Below the pieces are notes generated by a model. That model had not been told where the DNA came from. It saw only the letters and a program-made list of their open reading frames with translations, and did no database searches. Position numbers and translations under genes: made by a program. A stretch of 64,000 bases of DNA, taken from Chryseobacterium gleum (GTDB taxonomy: Bacteria > Bacteroidota > Bacteroidia > Flavobacteriales > Weeksellaceae). Positions 44,956-53,700 of the stretch are shown here, piece after piece. Location of the stretch: contig NZ_LR134289.1 in the NCBI RefSeq assembly GCF_900636535.1, forward strand, positions 744,001 through 808,000, written 5' to 3'. The stretch's first letter is position 1; the number at the start of each line of letters is the position of its first letter.

Positions 44956-47034
44956 CTATTTCTTCTTGCGTTTCTCAAACTCAAAGGAACTTTCGGCTTG
45001 CTCATTCAATACGATATAGGCATCGAACTTTTTACCTGCCTTGCTTTTCATTCCTTTGATAAGTGGAGTTTTGCCGTTATTGACAAGGCTTGTAATATCG
45101 GCTATACTCAACTGTACATCGCAAACTCTGCGGAACTGTACCCAATTACAATGTTCGTCGGGGCATTTTACTATCTTGTCACGGATAATCAGTTGCTGGC
45201 TTTTGCATTTTGGGCAGGTCAGTTTAGGCAGGTTCTCATTAGCAATAGAAGTTTGTAGCAATTCGTCTGTTATGGACTTTGCGTAGGTTTCCATTTCCCG
45301 TAGAAATACCCGTGCATCAACTTCGTTGTTTTCGATTTTCTGCAAAGCCAATTCCCATTCGGCAGTCATAGCCACGTCCGCAATTTTGCGGTCTTTGACT
45401 AATCCATATACCTGCAATCCTTTCTCCGTAGGGATTAAGGCTTTCTTTTCCCGTTGGATATAATTACGGGTAAACAGGGTTTCGATTATCGCAGCTCTTG
45501 TGGCTGGCGTACCGATACCGATATGTTGCAGGGCTTTCCGTTCGTCCTCGTTCTCGATTTCCCTGCCTGCGTTTTCCATTGCCGACAATAGTCCGGCTTC
45601 GGTAAACAATACGGGCGGTTTGGTTTTCTTTTCCAAACAGGAGGCTTCTTTGATTTTCAGCTCATCGCCCTTTTTCACTTCGGGCAAATCCTGTATAGGT
45701 TCGGTATCTTCGTCCGAGAAATTGCCTTTTATGGAACGCCAGCCAGCCTCTAAAATCTTACAGCCTTTCAGTGTAAAATCATAGTGCGACACTTCCAACG
45801 CTATATCCGTTACTTCTTTTACACAGGCTTGTGATATGGCTTCGAGCAGTCGAAAGGCAATCATATTGTAAACCTTTGTTTCGTCCGCATTGAGAGCAGA
45901 CGGGATTTTGTCGGTTATGAGTAACCCGTGGTGGTCTGTTACACGCAAATCGTTTACAATTCGCTTATTAAACCGACCCCATTTTAATTTTGATACCGCT
46001 TGCTTGAAATTATCGTTGTCCTGCAAAGCCCTTACGAGATTGGGGATTTCTGCCCACATATCCTCCGGTATGTATTTACTTCCGGTACGTGGGTAGGTAA
46101 TAAATTTTTGTTCGTACAGGCTTTGAGCGATATTGAGCGTTTGGTCGGCGGATAGGTTGAGCTTTTTATTGGCTTCCTTTTGCAGTCCTGTAAGGTCAAA
46201 AAGCAAGGGCGGTTGCTCCGTGGTATTTTTGCTTTCCACAGATACAACCGTAGCAGTGCCGTGTCTTTGAATTGACCTTAATGTATCTTCCGCTAACTTT
46301 TGCTCGTCCCATTTAGTTTTTGAGATACTTTTAAAATCAATATCCTCTTTGCGGTGCAATAGCTGAATTTGCCAATACTTCTTAATGGAGAAATTTTTGT
46401 TTTCCAAATAGCGTTTACAAATCAGAGCCAATGTAGGCGTTTGCACTCTACCCAAAGAATAAATGCCGTTGCCTGCGGATATACTCAATGCTTGTGTGGC
46501 ATTGATACCCACCAGCCAATCGGCACGGCTTCTGCCTTGTGCAGCCTGATACAATCCGTCAAATTCTTTGCCGTCTTTCAGGCTGTCAAACCCTTGCTTG
46601 ATTGCCTTTTCGGTAAGCGAGCTTATCCAAAGCCGCTCAAAGGGTTTACGGCATTTCAGATACTCGTAAATATACCGGAATATCAACTCGCCCTCACGTC
46701 CGGCATCGGTAGCGACGATAATACTGTCGCTTTTGTTGAACAATTCTTTGATGACTTTCAGTTGCTTTAATGCTCCCGTATCGGCTTGATAGCCTTTGTC
46801 TTTTTTGACCTTTCTCACGGTCAATATAAACGGGTTCGGGAGGATAGGCAATGAAGCCTTATCAAACCCCGAAATCCCGTAATCTTCGGGCATTCCTAAG
46901 CCAATTAAATGACCGAACGCCCACGTAACAAAATAGCCGTTGCCCGTTAGATAACCGTCCTTTTTATCGGAAGCTCCTAACAGGCTGGCGATTTCTCTTG
47001 CTACGCTTGGTTTTTCTGCGATAACTGTTTTCAT
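44956..47034 (-). CDS. topB: DNA topoisomerase III (Exc-like)
   Basis: 692 residues. TOPRIM domain with EKPSVAREIASLLG and TDAGREGELIFRYIYEYL; GINATQALS; and active-site Tyr in FITYPRTGSKYI near residue 314. The C-terminus has a zinc-finger-like CPKCKSQQLIIRDKIVKCPDEHC. It corresponds to Exc of CTnDOT, a topoisomerase III encoded last in the xis2c-xis2d-orf3-exc operon and involved in excision and tra regulation. It lies 2 bp after the orf3-like gene. Confidence 0.92.
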   Translation of the reverse strand: MKTVIAEKPSVAREIASLLGASDKKDGYLTGNGYFVTWAFGHLIGLGMPEDYGISGFDKASLPILPNPFILTVRKVKKDKGYQADTGALKQLKVIKELFNKSDSIIVATDAGREGELIFRYIYEYLKCRKPFERLWISSLTEKAIKQGFDSLKDGKEFDGLYQAAQGRSRADWLVGINATQALSISAGNGIYSLGRVQTPTLALICKRYLENKNFSIKKYWQIQLLHRKEDIDFKSISKTKWDEQKLAEDTLRSIQRHGTATVVSVESKNTTEQPPLLFDLTGLQKEANKKLNLSADQTLNIAQSLYEQKFITYPRTGSKYIPEDMWAEIPNLVRALQDNDNFKQAVSKLKWGRFNKRIVNDLRVTDHHGLLITDKIPSALNADETKVYNMIAFRLLEAISQACVKEVTDIALEVSHYDFTLKGCKILEAGWRSIKGNFSDEDTEPIQDLPEVKKGDELKIKEASCLEKKTKPPVLFTEAGLLSAMENAGREIENEDERKALQHIGIGTPATRAAIIETLFTRNYIQREKKALIPTEKGLQVYGLVKDRKIADVAMTAEWELALQKIENNEVDARVFLREMETYAKSITDELLQTSIANENLPKLTCPKCKSQQLIIRDKIVKCPDEHCNWVQFRRVCDVQLSIADITSLVNNGKTPLIKGMKSKAGKKFDAYIVLNEQAESSFEFEKRKKK

Positions 47035-47036
47035 AA

Positions 47037-48503
47037 TTAACTAACTTTTCTACTTCTTGATTTTGCAGGGGCTTTCGGTTTATTCTGTTGCTCCTGTTGC
47101 TTTTCGTTCTTTGGTCTTTGCTGACCTTTTTGGAGAGGCTCATTGATATTCTTGGTGGCTTCATTGGTTTTGCCTTTGGAATTGACCTCTGTTTGTGTTT
47201 TGTGAGCTTCCGAAGCCTGTACCCGTTCTTTGTATTTATCGGGGAACTCAAAGAACAATTTGTCGGTTTGTTTATTCAATGTTATGTAGCCGTTGTAGGG
47301 TTGATTTTTTTTATCCGTCAATTCAATGAATACGGATTGACCGTCTTTGAGTTTGTTGCGTTGCTCCTCATTCAGTTCCTTACCTCTAAATTCTGTAAGA
47401 GGGTTCGGCTCTTGGCTTTGCTGATTATTTTGTGCCTGTTTATTGGATTGTGAGTTATCAAAATTGAAATCCAGCCTGTATGTGTCAATATTGTATTGTA
47501 CAGTTACGTTATAAGGAGTTCCTTTTTCAGAAATCAATCCCTCCAATCTAAGCGGTTTACCCTCTTGTACGGTTTGTTTTTCTGCCTCGGTTAATTCCCT
47601 GTCGCCAATTTTATCAGGCACTCTGATAAAGGACGACGGCACGGACACAAGTTCATTGGTAAGTTTATCCACTTGGATAATTGACGGTATGGTGTTTCCT
47701 GTTTTGTATTTCAAATCAACAATACGCCCCATATTTCCCGTTTCGAGCAAGTTTTTTTTGTCTTCGTCCGTAAACTTATGCCCGAAAAATTCTCTGTTCA
47801 ATTCGGGGGCATTTCGGACACCGTGTACCATTACTACTGTTTCGCCATTTTCGTTGTTCCGAAGTTGTAAACGGGCATCGGTACGAACTGCCACGCCTCC
47901 AAAATTTACACTTACATTTAAAAGTTCGGGTGTTTTATAGCCTTTTAATAATGGTTCAAGCAAATTCCTCTTTTCAAGATACTCTTTACTTACTCCGAAA
48001 TTGTTCATTGTTTGCCAATCGACCTGTTCAGGCTGAAAGCGGTATTCGCTTTTTTCCTGTGTTGTTTGTGATGTTGCCATATCTTTTTGATTTTCTTGTT
48101 TTTGTTCCTCTTTAGGTTCATTCTTGACCTCGTGTTTTTCCATTTCCTTTTTGCCCTCTGGCGTAGGAGTATCTACCTGTTTCTGAAATTGCTTTGCTTT
48201 TTCGACGGCTTCATTTGCGTCCACTTTGAAGAATGCAAACGGGGTTGGGTTTTTCAACTGTCGCCAAAAGTTGGAGAAGAAGTTGGAAATGAAATCTCCG
48301 TGTTTATCCACTCGTAAAAAGTCGGATTGGTTCTTCTTGGTCGGGTCAACGGTTTCTAAGTTCCCGTCCTTGTCAATACCCTTAACGGCTTGGATTTTCA
48401 TTTTCTCTTTATCCAGCACTAACAGCACGTCCGAAAGTTGCTCAGGTATTTCCTGTGCAACCTGTTCGGGTGCTTCCTGTTGATTTAATGTTTCTTCGCT
48501 CAT
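47037..48503 (-). CDS. DUF3945/DUF4099-type ICE protein (orf3-like)
   Basis: 488 residues. Several copies of a beta-rich DUF3945-like module are visible: FRGKELNEEQRNKLKDGQSV, LTEAEKQTVQEGKPLRLEG and FTDEDKKNLLETGNMG. There is an acidic N-terminus and a Lys/Gln-rich C-terminus ending KAPAKSRSRKVS. The repeated unit suggests a binding or scaffold role. It sits in the orf3 position of the CTnDOT excision operon, between the small HTH genes and topoisomerase III, and a phased TGGC array lies 63 bp upstream. Confidence 0.8.
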   Translation of the reverse strand: MSEETLNQQEAPEQVAQEIPEQLSDVLLVLDKEKMKIQAVKGIDKDGNLETVDPTKKNQSDFLRVDKHGDFISNFFSNFWRQLKNPTPFAFFKVDANEAVEKAKQFQKQVDTPTPEGKKEMEKHEVKNEPKEEQKQENQKDMATSQTTQEKSEYRFQPEQVDWQTMNNFGVSKEYLEKRNLLEPLLKGYKTPELLNVSVNFGGVAVRTDARLQLRNNENGETVVMVHGVRNAPELNREFFGHKFTDEDKKNLLETGNMGRIVDLKYKTGNTIPSIIQVDKLTNELVSVPSSFIRVPDKIGDRELTEAEKQTVQEGKPLRLEGLISEKGTPYNVTVQYNIDTYRLDFNFDNSQSNKQAQNNQQSQEPNPLTEFRGKELNEEQRNKLKDGQSVFIELTDKKNQPYNGYITLNKQTDKLFFEFPDKYKERVQASEAHKTQTEVNSKGKTNEATKNINEPLQKGQQRPKNEKQQEQQNKPKAPAKSRSRKVS

Positions 48504-48565
48504 AATCTGAAAAATTTAAAGTTCAATGCCGAAAGTAAAGGAAGTGGTTACTGCATAACCCGAAG

Positions 48566-48599
48566 TGGCACTCATTGGCACTCAAAGGCAGTGTTTGGC
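48566..48599. repeat. 10-bp-phased TGGC array upstream of the orf3-topB genes
   Basis: Units begin at 48566 (TGGC), 48576 (TGGC), 48586 (AGGC) and 48596 (TGGC). It fills most of the gap between the HTH gene stop (48603) and the start at 48503, implying an internal promoter or operator within the excision operon. Confidence 0.7.
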
Positions 48600-48602
48600 G
48601 TT

Positions 48603-48896
48603 TTACTTACCCGTAGGAGGGTTAAAGCTCTCTCGAATAAACTGATGTACATCGGATAGCTTATAATAGAGTTTTCCGCTTATCGTATAATAGGGCAGTT
48701 TGCCAATGGAACGATAACGCTGGAGGGAGCGGTTGCTGATTTTCAGCATTTGCAATAAATCCTGATTGTCGAGCAGTTCCTCGCCGTCTATGCTGTTACG
48801 TTTCTTCTGTAAATCGTCTATATGGTTACTCAACATATCCAGCCTATCCATTATCCGCTCCATCCACGACAAAAATTCCATTCTATCAATATTCAT
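48603..48896 (-). CDS. HTH_17 excisionase-like protein (Xis2d-type)
   Basis: 97 residues. The C-terminal half is a MerR-like/HTH_17 domain: LLDNQDLLQMLKISNRSLQRYRSIGKLPYYTISGKLYYKLSDVHQFIRE. The N-terminus is a short helical segment (MERIMDRLDMLSNHIDDLQKK). It matches the small recombination directionality factors of CTnDOT (Xis2c/Xis2d), which bind DNA for excision and also activate the tra and mob regions. It lies 28 bp after the paralogous gene. Confidence 0.82.
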   Translation of the reverse strand: MNIDRMEFLSWMERIMDRLDMLSNHIDDLQKKRNSIDGEELLDNQDLLQMLKISNRSLQRYRSIGKLPYYTISGKLYYKLSDVHQFIRESFNPPTGK

Positions 48897-48924
48897 AGCT
48901 TTTACTTTTAATGGTTCATACCTG

Positions 48925-49275
48925 TTATTTGCCTGATTTCAGTTTTCTGCCTTTTTCGATGTAGCTTTTGCCCTTTGCCATAAGCTCCTCTACATATTCA
49001 TCGCTACTTTGTACGGCATTGGCGTTAAGCATATCCTTGATTGCTCCAATCGTATAGAAGTATTGCCCGTAAATTTTGGAGTAGGTTATTTCGCCTTTGG
49101 TACGCATACGCCACAAAGTTTTTTCGCTGATATGCAGGTATTGGCAGACCTCGTGATTATTGAGCCACAAATCATCATAGCTTGTGTCGTCCAATCTTTT
49201 CAGGTAGTCCGCAATAGCGTTGATACGGCTGTTAAGCTGTTTCCACGCTTCTTCTTCGATTGTGATTATTTTCAT
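48925..49275 (-). CDS. HTH_17 excisionase-like protein (Xis2c-type)
   Basis: 116 residues with the HTH_17 pattern NNHEVCQYLHISEKTLWRMRTKGEITYSKIYGQYFYTIGAIKDML and a basic tail (YIEKGRKLKSGK). It is first in the xis-orf3-topB set and parallels Xis2c of CTnDOT. A phased array lies 42 bp upstream and an inverted repeat at 49442-49471. It probably binds the att region or operators. Confidence 0.82.
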   Translation of the reverse strand: MKIITIEEEAWKQLNSRINAIADYLKRLDDTSYDDLWLNNHEVCQYLHISEKTLWRMRTKGEITYSKIYGQYFYTIGAIKDMLNANAVQSSDEYVEELMAKGKSYIEKGRKLKSGK

Positions 49276-49316
49276 CGCATTGCTCTTTAATGTTCACAAT
49301 GCAAAATTGCAAAAGG

Positions 49317-49340
49317 TGGCAGTGTTTGGCGGGCAAGGCA
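49317..49340. repeat. TGGC array upstream of the excision operon
   Basis: TGGC begins at 49317 and 49327, with AGGC about 9-10 bp further. The shared core GGTGGCAGTGTTTGGCGGGC matches the other arrays. It lies 42 bp from the xis2c-like start, the closest of all the sites. Confidence 0.6.
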
Positions 49341-49441
49341 TATCCATTGATTTTGCGGTTTTTTGAAAATTTTTGCAATCGGGATAAATCCTTGTTTTAT
49401 AAGGCTTACACGGGATTTTGGTGTTTTAGGCTTGAATTTGC

Positions 49442-49471
49442 TGTCAATAGCCAATGGGCTATATATTGACA
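49442..49471. promoter_or_regulatory. Nested inverted repeat, candidate RteC operator
   Basis: TGTCAATA (49442-49449) and TATTGACA (49464-49471) enclose TAGCC/GGCTA, giving a nested palindrome about 170 bp upstream of the xis2c-like gene. In CTnDOT RteC binds an inverted repeat upstream of xis2c; here the match is by position, not by sequence. Confidence 0.35.
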
Positions 49472-49485
49472 ATCGTGGCAAACAA

Positions 49486-49516
49486 AAAGGCAGTACACCA
49501 TTGATGTACTGCCTTT
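49486..49516 (-). terminator. Terminator after rteC copy 2
   Basis: AAAGGCAGTACA, a 7-nt loop and TGTACTGCCTTT form a perfect stem; the minus strand continues with TTTTT after it. It lies 22 bp after the rteC stop. Confidence 0.8.
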
Positions 49517-49537
49517 GAACAAAGACCAGCATTAAGG

Positions 49538-50383
49538 CTAAAGGTCTTTATCCATATATTCCTCTAACGAATTTTTCAGTTGGTCTAAATACGTTGTTCG
49601 GGAACCGCTACGGGTTTTCATTTTGTGGAATGAGTGATGCAGGTCGCCAAACGTAATCCCAAATAGAACCTGAAACATTAAACTGATTTTTCGGATACTG
49701 ATTTTACCGTGAGAAATTGAAGCGGAAGCATAAAGGGCATAAATCAATTCAATAAGTGCATTTTTGCTTTCCGTCCAAAATATATCTTTGGAGCTTTCAG
49801 GCTTCTGAAAAATTGCATCGGGGTTTTCGTCAGGATTGATTTTGGTAAGTAGGTAAGAGTAGAGTAATTCGTTGGCGATAATCCTCGCTGTTTTATAGTC
49901 ATAGAAAGTAGAAAATTCGGGGTCTATTTCAAAGACTATACTGTTTAGCCCGTCGTGGTAGTTTATATTTCCCCGTTTAAAATAAATATGGTCACGGTCT
50001 GTACGTCCTGAACGATAATACCTGTAAAAGTCGGAGTTGCAAATATGCTCAATGTATTCTCGTTTCAGGTTGGCTAATTGGCTCGAAAAATAGCTGAAAT
50101 ACATTTTACCATTGCTGACGGGGCAGGTAGTTTCAATCCGGTAAACCTTATTATAGTAAATCAGCTTCCCGAGGATTTGAGGTTTAATAGTTCGGAAAAA
50201 TTGTATTTCTTCCTCATCGTTTTTAAAGCCCATTTCAATTACTTGCTTTTTAACCTCGAATAAAAGGTCTTGCAGATACAAAGTCATTTGATAAGCCTCA
50301 TCAATCAGTCTTGTACTTTGCGATGAAATCTTATCTTCTTTATTATGTATCTCTAAAATGATAGTGTGTAAAGAATGTTTCAT
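49538..50383 (-). CDS. rteC: RteC-family regulator (copy 2)
   Basis: 281 residues. The hallmark FSTFYDYKTARIIANELLYSYLLTKI is at about 155-180, with EIQFFRTIKPQILGKLIYYNKVYRIET upstream and FWTESKNALIELIYALYASASISHG in the C-terminal helix-turn-helix part. It is immediately upstream of, and in line with, the xis-like operon, as in CTnDOT, so it is the more likely excision activator. In CTnDOT rteC is itself activated by RteB; no rteB is in this window. Confidence 0.9.
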   Translation of the reverse strand: MKHSLHTIILEIHNKEDKISSQSTRLIDEAYQMTLYLQDLLFEVKKQVIEMGFKNDEEEIQFFRTIKPQILGKLIYYNKVYRIETTCPVSNGKMYFSYFSSQLANLKREYIEHICNSDFYRYYRSGRTDRDHIYFKRGNINYHDGLNSIVFEIDPEFSTFYDYKTARIIANELLYSYLLTKINPDENPDAIFQKPESSKDIFWTESKNALIELIYALYASASISHGKISIRKISLMFQVLFGITFGDLHHSFHKMKTRSGSRTTYLDQLKNSLEEYMDKDL

Positions 50384-50484
50384 AGCTAATAATTTTGTGT
50401 TGTTATCAATCTTTAAATTCAGTTTACACCGAATTAATACACAAAATTTCTAACATTGATTGATAATACTACCCAAGTTCAACC

Positions 50485-50528
50485 CAACTGTGGTAATATT
50501 TTTTTTCGGTAGTGGGGGGCAACTGTGG
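50485..50528. repeat. Direct repeats CAACTGTGG near the ICE right end
   Basis: CAACTGTGG occurs at 50485-50493 and 50520-50528, each followed by a similar AT stretch (TAATA, AAATA), 35 bp apart. Being close to the putative end, they could be integrase arm-type sites. Two copies are weak evidence. Confidence 0.35.
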
Positions 50529-50575
50529 AAATAAATTTACAAAAATTTTGTATGACACATAAAAAAAAGACACAT

Positions 50576-50618
50576 AAAAAAATAGGACGGAAAATTAATA
50601 TTACCGTCCTATTTTTTT
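50576..50618. terminator. Perfect bidirectional terminator at the ICE right end
   Basis: AAAAAAATAGGACGG (50576-50590) pairs perfectly with CCGTCCTATTTTTTT (50604-50618). It is preceded by two near-identical units of GACACATAAAAAAA (50554 and 50569). It would stop reading into and out of the element. Confidence 0.8.
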
Positions 50619-50628
50619 GTATATTTGC
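50619..50628. other. attR: Candidate att core (GTANNTTTGC) at the ICE right end
   Basis: GTATATTTGC fits the 10-bp GTANNTTTGC target I recall for CTnDOT-type integration, and it abuts the terminator. The same bases also fit a promoter -7 box (TATATTTG), so the match is not unique. Backbone genes end to its left and chromosomal-looking genes start to its right. Nothing coding is seen from 50629 to 51022 apart from AT-rich DNA with a promoter-like TAgtTTTTGC about 30 bp before the next start. Confidence 0.35.
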
Positions 50629-51022
50629 TACTGATTTACAAGGTAATCAAATGAAAGTGAGTGCAACAAGCACCATAACTAAATCGTTACCGATAAGGTT
50701 TTCAATTCTTGTAAACTACTCTTTTTGAAATACTTTCAACCTTATTAATCTTTTTTAGAAAAAATAATTATTCCCTAATTCTTTTTTAATTTCTTTAAGA
50801 TTCCTGAATTAATACTATAAAAACATATCCGGTAAAATGTAATTCGCCGTTATATGAATTGTAGACCGGTTTTCTATAAAGAATAAGAAATGATTGAATG
50901 AGATTGTCACCTGAAAATCCGATTATGTAAGCCAATAATCAAACAAACGTTTACCTTTTTTGTGACCCTGCTCATAAAATTCCGGATAGTTTTTGCATTA
51001 AATTGCTTAAAAACCTTATCAC

Positions 51023-51631
51023 ATGAGTCCAAAGATATTCAAAGGCGTTCCTGCACAAAAGTCCGGAGGTTTCCATGATACGGAAAGCAGAAAAGTATAC
51101 AGGCAGGATTTGATTCCGCTGAAATTTACCATATTAAAAGAAAGATTTTTCTCAGTGAATCAATGGGAAAGTTATAGCGGTAAAGCATTTGCAGCATTTA
51201 AATTATACGATTCCGATGGTAATGCGGTCAACCGGGAGCCTCAGAAAGGTGATTTTATCCGGATTGACATTCCGGGACCGGGAGAACCTGACGCCAAAGG
51301 ATATGACTGGGTAGAAGTTACAGATATTTGTTTCTACCAAGACAGCTTTTCTGAAAGTATATCCATGACCTGCAGGCCTTCCATAAATCCCCAGGATAAA
51401 AAAAACCGTCATATTGCCCATTTTTATGGTTCCGCAGCTACTTCTACCTTCATGATATCCAGAAATCCTGATCATCTGAAAGCAGCAGTATACGGACGGA
51501 ATGAACGGCCCAATTTTAATGCGAAATTCTTTGATGTAATAAGAAATCTTTTCATTGCCATTCCCGGAATGTTCGGAGTTGCCAAAATACAATGGAAACA
51601 ACTTACTGATAGTTTTTTAGATTTTGATTAA
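51023..51631 (+). CDS. Conserved hypothetical protein
   Basis: 202 residues, soluble, no signal peptide. It begins MSPKIFKGVPAQKSGGFHD and contains RIDIPGPGEPDAKGYDWVEV and MTCRPSINPQD. I do not recognise a family. The sequence has the look of a compact beta-rich domain with a helical C-terminus (FFDVIRNLFIAIPGM). It is the first chromosomal gene after the ICE end and is followed by a separate regulated operon, so it is probably monocistronic. Confidence 0.75.
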   Translation: MSPKIFKGVPAQKSGGFHDTESRKVYRQDLIPLKFTILKERFFSVNQWESYSGKAFAAFKLYDSDGNAVNREPQKGDFIRIDIPGPGEPDAKGYDWVEVTDICFYQDSFSESISMTCRPSINPQDKKNRHIAHFYGSAATSTFMISRNPDHLKAAVYGRNERPNFNAKFFDVIRNLFIAIPGMFGVAKIQWKQLTDSFLDFD

Positions 51632-51647
51632 AAATCTCTGTACCTTT

Positions 51648-51663
51648 TTTGATCTAGATCAAA
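51648..51663. promoter_or_regulatory. FNR/CRP-type palindrome upstream of the MFS-SIP operon
   Basis: TTTGATCTAGATCAAA is a perfect 16-bp palindrome that contains the FNR consensus TTGATnnnnATCAA. It lies 54 bp before the MFS start and just upstream of a promoter-like TTTTG/GACCTTTG pair (51665-51694). A Crp/Fnr regulator is encoded two genes downstream. Confidence 0.6.
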
Positions 51664-51717
51664 GTTTTGTGTTAACTGTTCGGAGACCTTTGCACCCGAA
51701 TATTTTAAACAAAATTT

Positions 51718-52893
51718 ATGAGTACAACATTAGAAAAAGGGCAGACTATTAATTTCTACCAGGCGACCGCTCCGATTATTATTTCGGTATTCGGAGTTTA
51801 CATGACGATAGGAATTGCTTTGGGGGTACTTCCCAGGTTTGTTCAGAGCAGCTTAGGTTTTGAAAGTATAATGGTGGGACTTGTCATTGGCCTTCAGTTC
51901 CTTTCAACACTCTTAACGCGGGCCTATTCCGGCAAAATCACAGATACAAAAGGCGCTAAGAAAAGTAAAATGTCGGGAGTAATACTAGCTGTCATTGCCG
52001 GTATTATTTATGTACTGGCGGTATTATTCCAGGCTCATCCGCTGCTGGCACTTATCTTTCTTTTACTGGCAAGAATTATTCATGGGGTAGGTGAAAGTTT
52101 CCTGGTTACAGGAGCATTAACCTGGGGAATAGGGCTCGTAGGACATACCAGTTCAGGAAAAGTAATGACGTGGAATGGTATTGCCATGTATGCAGGAATT
52201 GCAATCGGAGCACCTATCAGCATCTGGCTAAGTAAAGAATATGATATTCTGCCTGCTTTTGCCCTTATTGCCTTACTTTCGGTGATAAGCTGGCTTTCCA
52301 CCGCCAATCTTCCCTCTATTCCTGTAGATAAAGAACATATACGAACACCTTTCTATAAGGTAATTGGTGCCATATCCGGACAGGGACTAAGCCTTGCTTT
52401 TTCATCAATGGCTTTTGGATGTATTGCTTCTTTCATTGCTTTATTTTTCTCACAGAAGAATTGGGGTGATGCTTCACTTGCCTTTATGGTCTTCGGGGCT
52501 TGCTATGTGCTGACCAGAATTCTATTTGCTTCCTTTCCGGATAAATACGGAGGTTTTACGATTGCTTTACTTTCTCTGATCATTGAAGTAGCAGGACAGC
52601 TGCTGATCTGGACGTCTGCATCCAAAACATTGGCCATTACCGGATGTGGATTGACGGGTGTTGGATTTTCATTGGTTTTTCCTGCGCTCGGAGTTCTTGC
52701 CATTCAAAAAGTAAAACCTCAGATGAGAGGAACAGCATTGGGAGCATATGTGGCTTTTGTTGACCTTTCATTAGGACTGGCAGGACCCATTGCAGGGTTA
52801 ATCGCATGCTGGTTTGATTACCAGACCGTGTATCTTTTCGGAGGCATCAGCTGTATAGTGTCTATCGTAATTCTATTAATTAATAAAAAATAA
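51718..52893 (+). CDS. MFS transporter (YfcJ/YhhS-like)
   Basis: 391 residues, 12 membrane segments. The loop [18 protein letters not shown] between TM2 and TM3 fits MFS motif A, and [25 protein letters not shown] is a conserved TM4-5 region. It resembles the YhhS/YfcJ group of exporters. It lies 2 bp upstream of a siderophore-interacting protein, so export of a siderophore or metallophore is plausible. Confidence 0.82.
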   Translation: MSTTLEKGQTINFYQATAPIIISVFGVYMTIGIALGVLPRFVQSSLGFESIMVGLVIGLQFLSTLLTRAYSGKITDTKGAKKSKMSGVILAVIAGIIYVLAVLFQAHPLLALIFLLLARIIHGVGESFLVTGALTWGIGLVGHTSSGKVMTWNGIAMYAGIAIGAPISIWLSKEYDILPAFALIALLSVISWLSTANLPSIPVDKEHIRTPFYKVIGAISGQGLSLAFSSMAFGCIASFIALFFSQKNWGDASLAFMVFGACYVLTRILFASFPDKYGGFTIALLSLIIEVAGQLLIWTSASKTLAITGCGLTGVGFSLVFPALGVLAIQKVKPQMRGTALGAYVAFVDLSLGLAGPIAGLIACWFDYQTVYLFGGISCIVSIVILLINKK

Positions 52894-52895
52894 GA

Positions 52896-53660
52896 ATGGA
52901 AAATTCTGTAATTGCTCAGGCAGAGAAAACAAAAAAAATACGCTCTGCATTTATGGTTAAAAACAAACAATATCTTACGCCTCACCTTATCCGTGTGGTA
53001 TTTAAAATAAATGATAACCAGGCTGAATTATTGGTTAATGTACGCTCCGGTTCAAACAACAAAATATTTATACCGGCTGAAGAGGGAAGTGCTCCCTTTA
53101 TCAGAACATATACCAACAGAAAGATTGATCTGGAAAATCGTGAACTGATTATAGATTTTGTAGCGCATGGTGATAACGGACCGGCTTCTGCCTGGGCACT
53201 GAAAGCCAATCCGGGTGATATACTGGAAATAGGGATGAAAGAAAGTACAAGACCTTTAGTTCCCCATGCTGATTTTTATCTCCTGGCCGGGGATGCTACA
53301 GCATTGCCGGTCATCTGTGCCATAGCAGAGCAGCTTCCTTCTTACGTAACAGCAAAAATCATATTGGAAGTTGCAGGCAGGGAAGATGAGCTTATTCTGT
53401 GTTCTGCCGCAGATATTACGGTGGAATGGCTTCACAATCCTCATCCTGAAAACGGAAGTCAGCTTTCAGAAAAAGTTAAATCTGTCCGGTTTCCATCCGG
53501 AGCCCTGAAAGAATATGTGTATATCGCAGCAGAATACACAACGGTGCATGAGCTTCGTACCCATTTTAAAACAAACCTGAAATGGGATCCCCATGCGATG
53601 TATGCCTCTTCCTATTGGAGAGCTGGGCAAGCAGAAGGAAAATCATCTGAAAGCACCTAA
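52896..53660 (+). CDS. Siderophore-interacting protein (FAD-binding ferric-chelate reductase)
   Basis: 254 residues. The FAD-binding barrel has [12 protein letters not shown], the RxYTxR motif, near 68-78, and [21 protein letters not shown] typical of SIP proteins. The second half is an NAD(P)H-binding domain ([21 protein letters not shown]) and ends [13 protein letters not shown]. It reduces iron from siderophores in the cytoplasm. It is coupled to the MFS gene by a 2-bp gap. Confidence 0.9.
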   Translation: MENSVIAQAEKTKKIRSAFMVKNKQYLTPHLIRVVFKINDNQAELLVNVRSGSNNKIFIPAEEGSAPFIRTYTNRKIDLENRELIIDFVAHGDNGPASAWALKANPGDILEIGMKESTRPLVPHADFYLLAGDATALPVICAIAEQLPSYVTAKIILEVAGREDELILCSAADITVEWLHNPHPENGSQLSEKVKSVRFPSGALKEYVYIAAEYTTVHELRTHFKTNLKWDPHAMYASSYWRAGQAEGKSSEST

Positions 53661-53700
53661 GAAGCCGGAATAGCAGTAAGTTTTTTAACATATTTATTGC

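Noticed and set aside
50525..50728. Plus-strand ORF across the ICE end
   Set aside because: It runs through the terminator and att candidate and is AT-rich low-complexity sequence.
50384..51022. tRNA gene as integration site at the ICE end
   Set aside because: I see no cloverleaf-like sequence or CCA-type 3' end in this gap.
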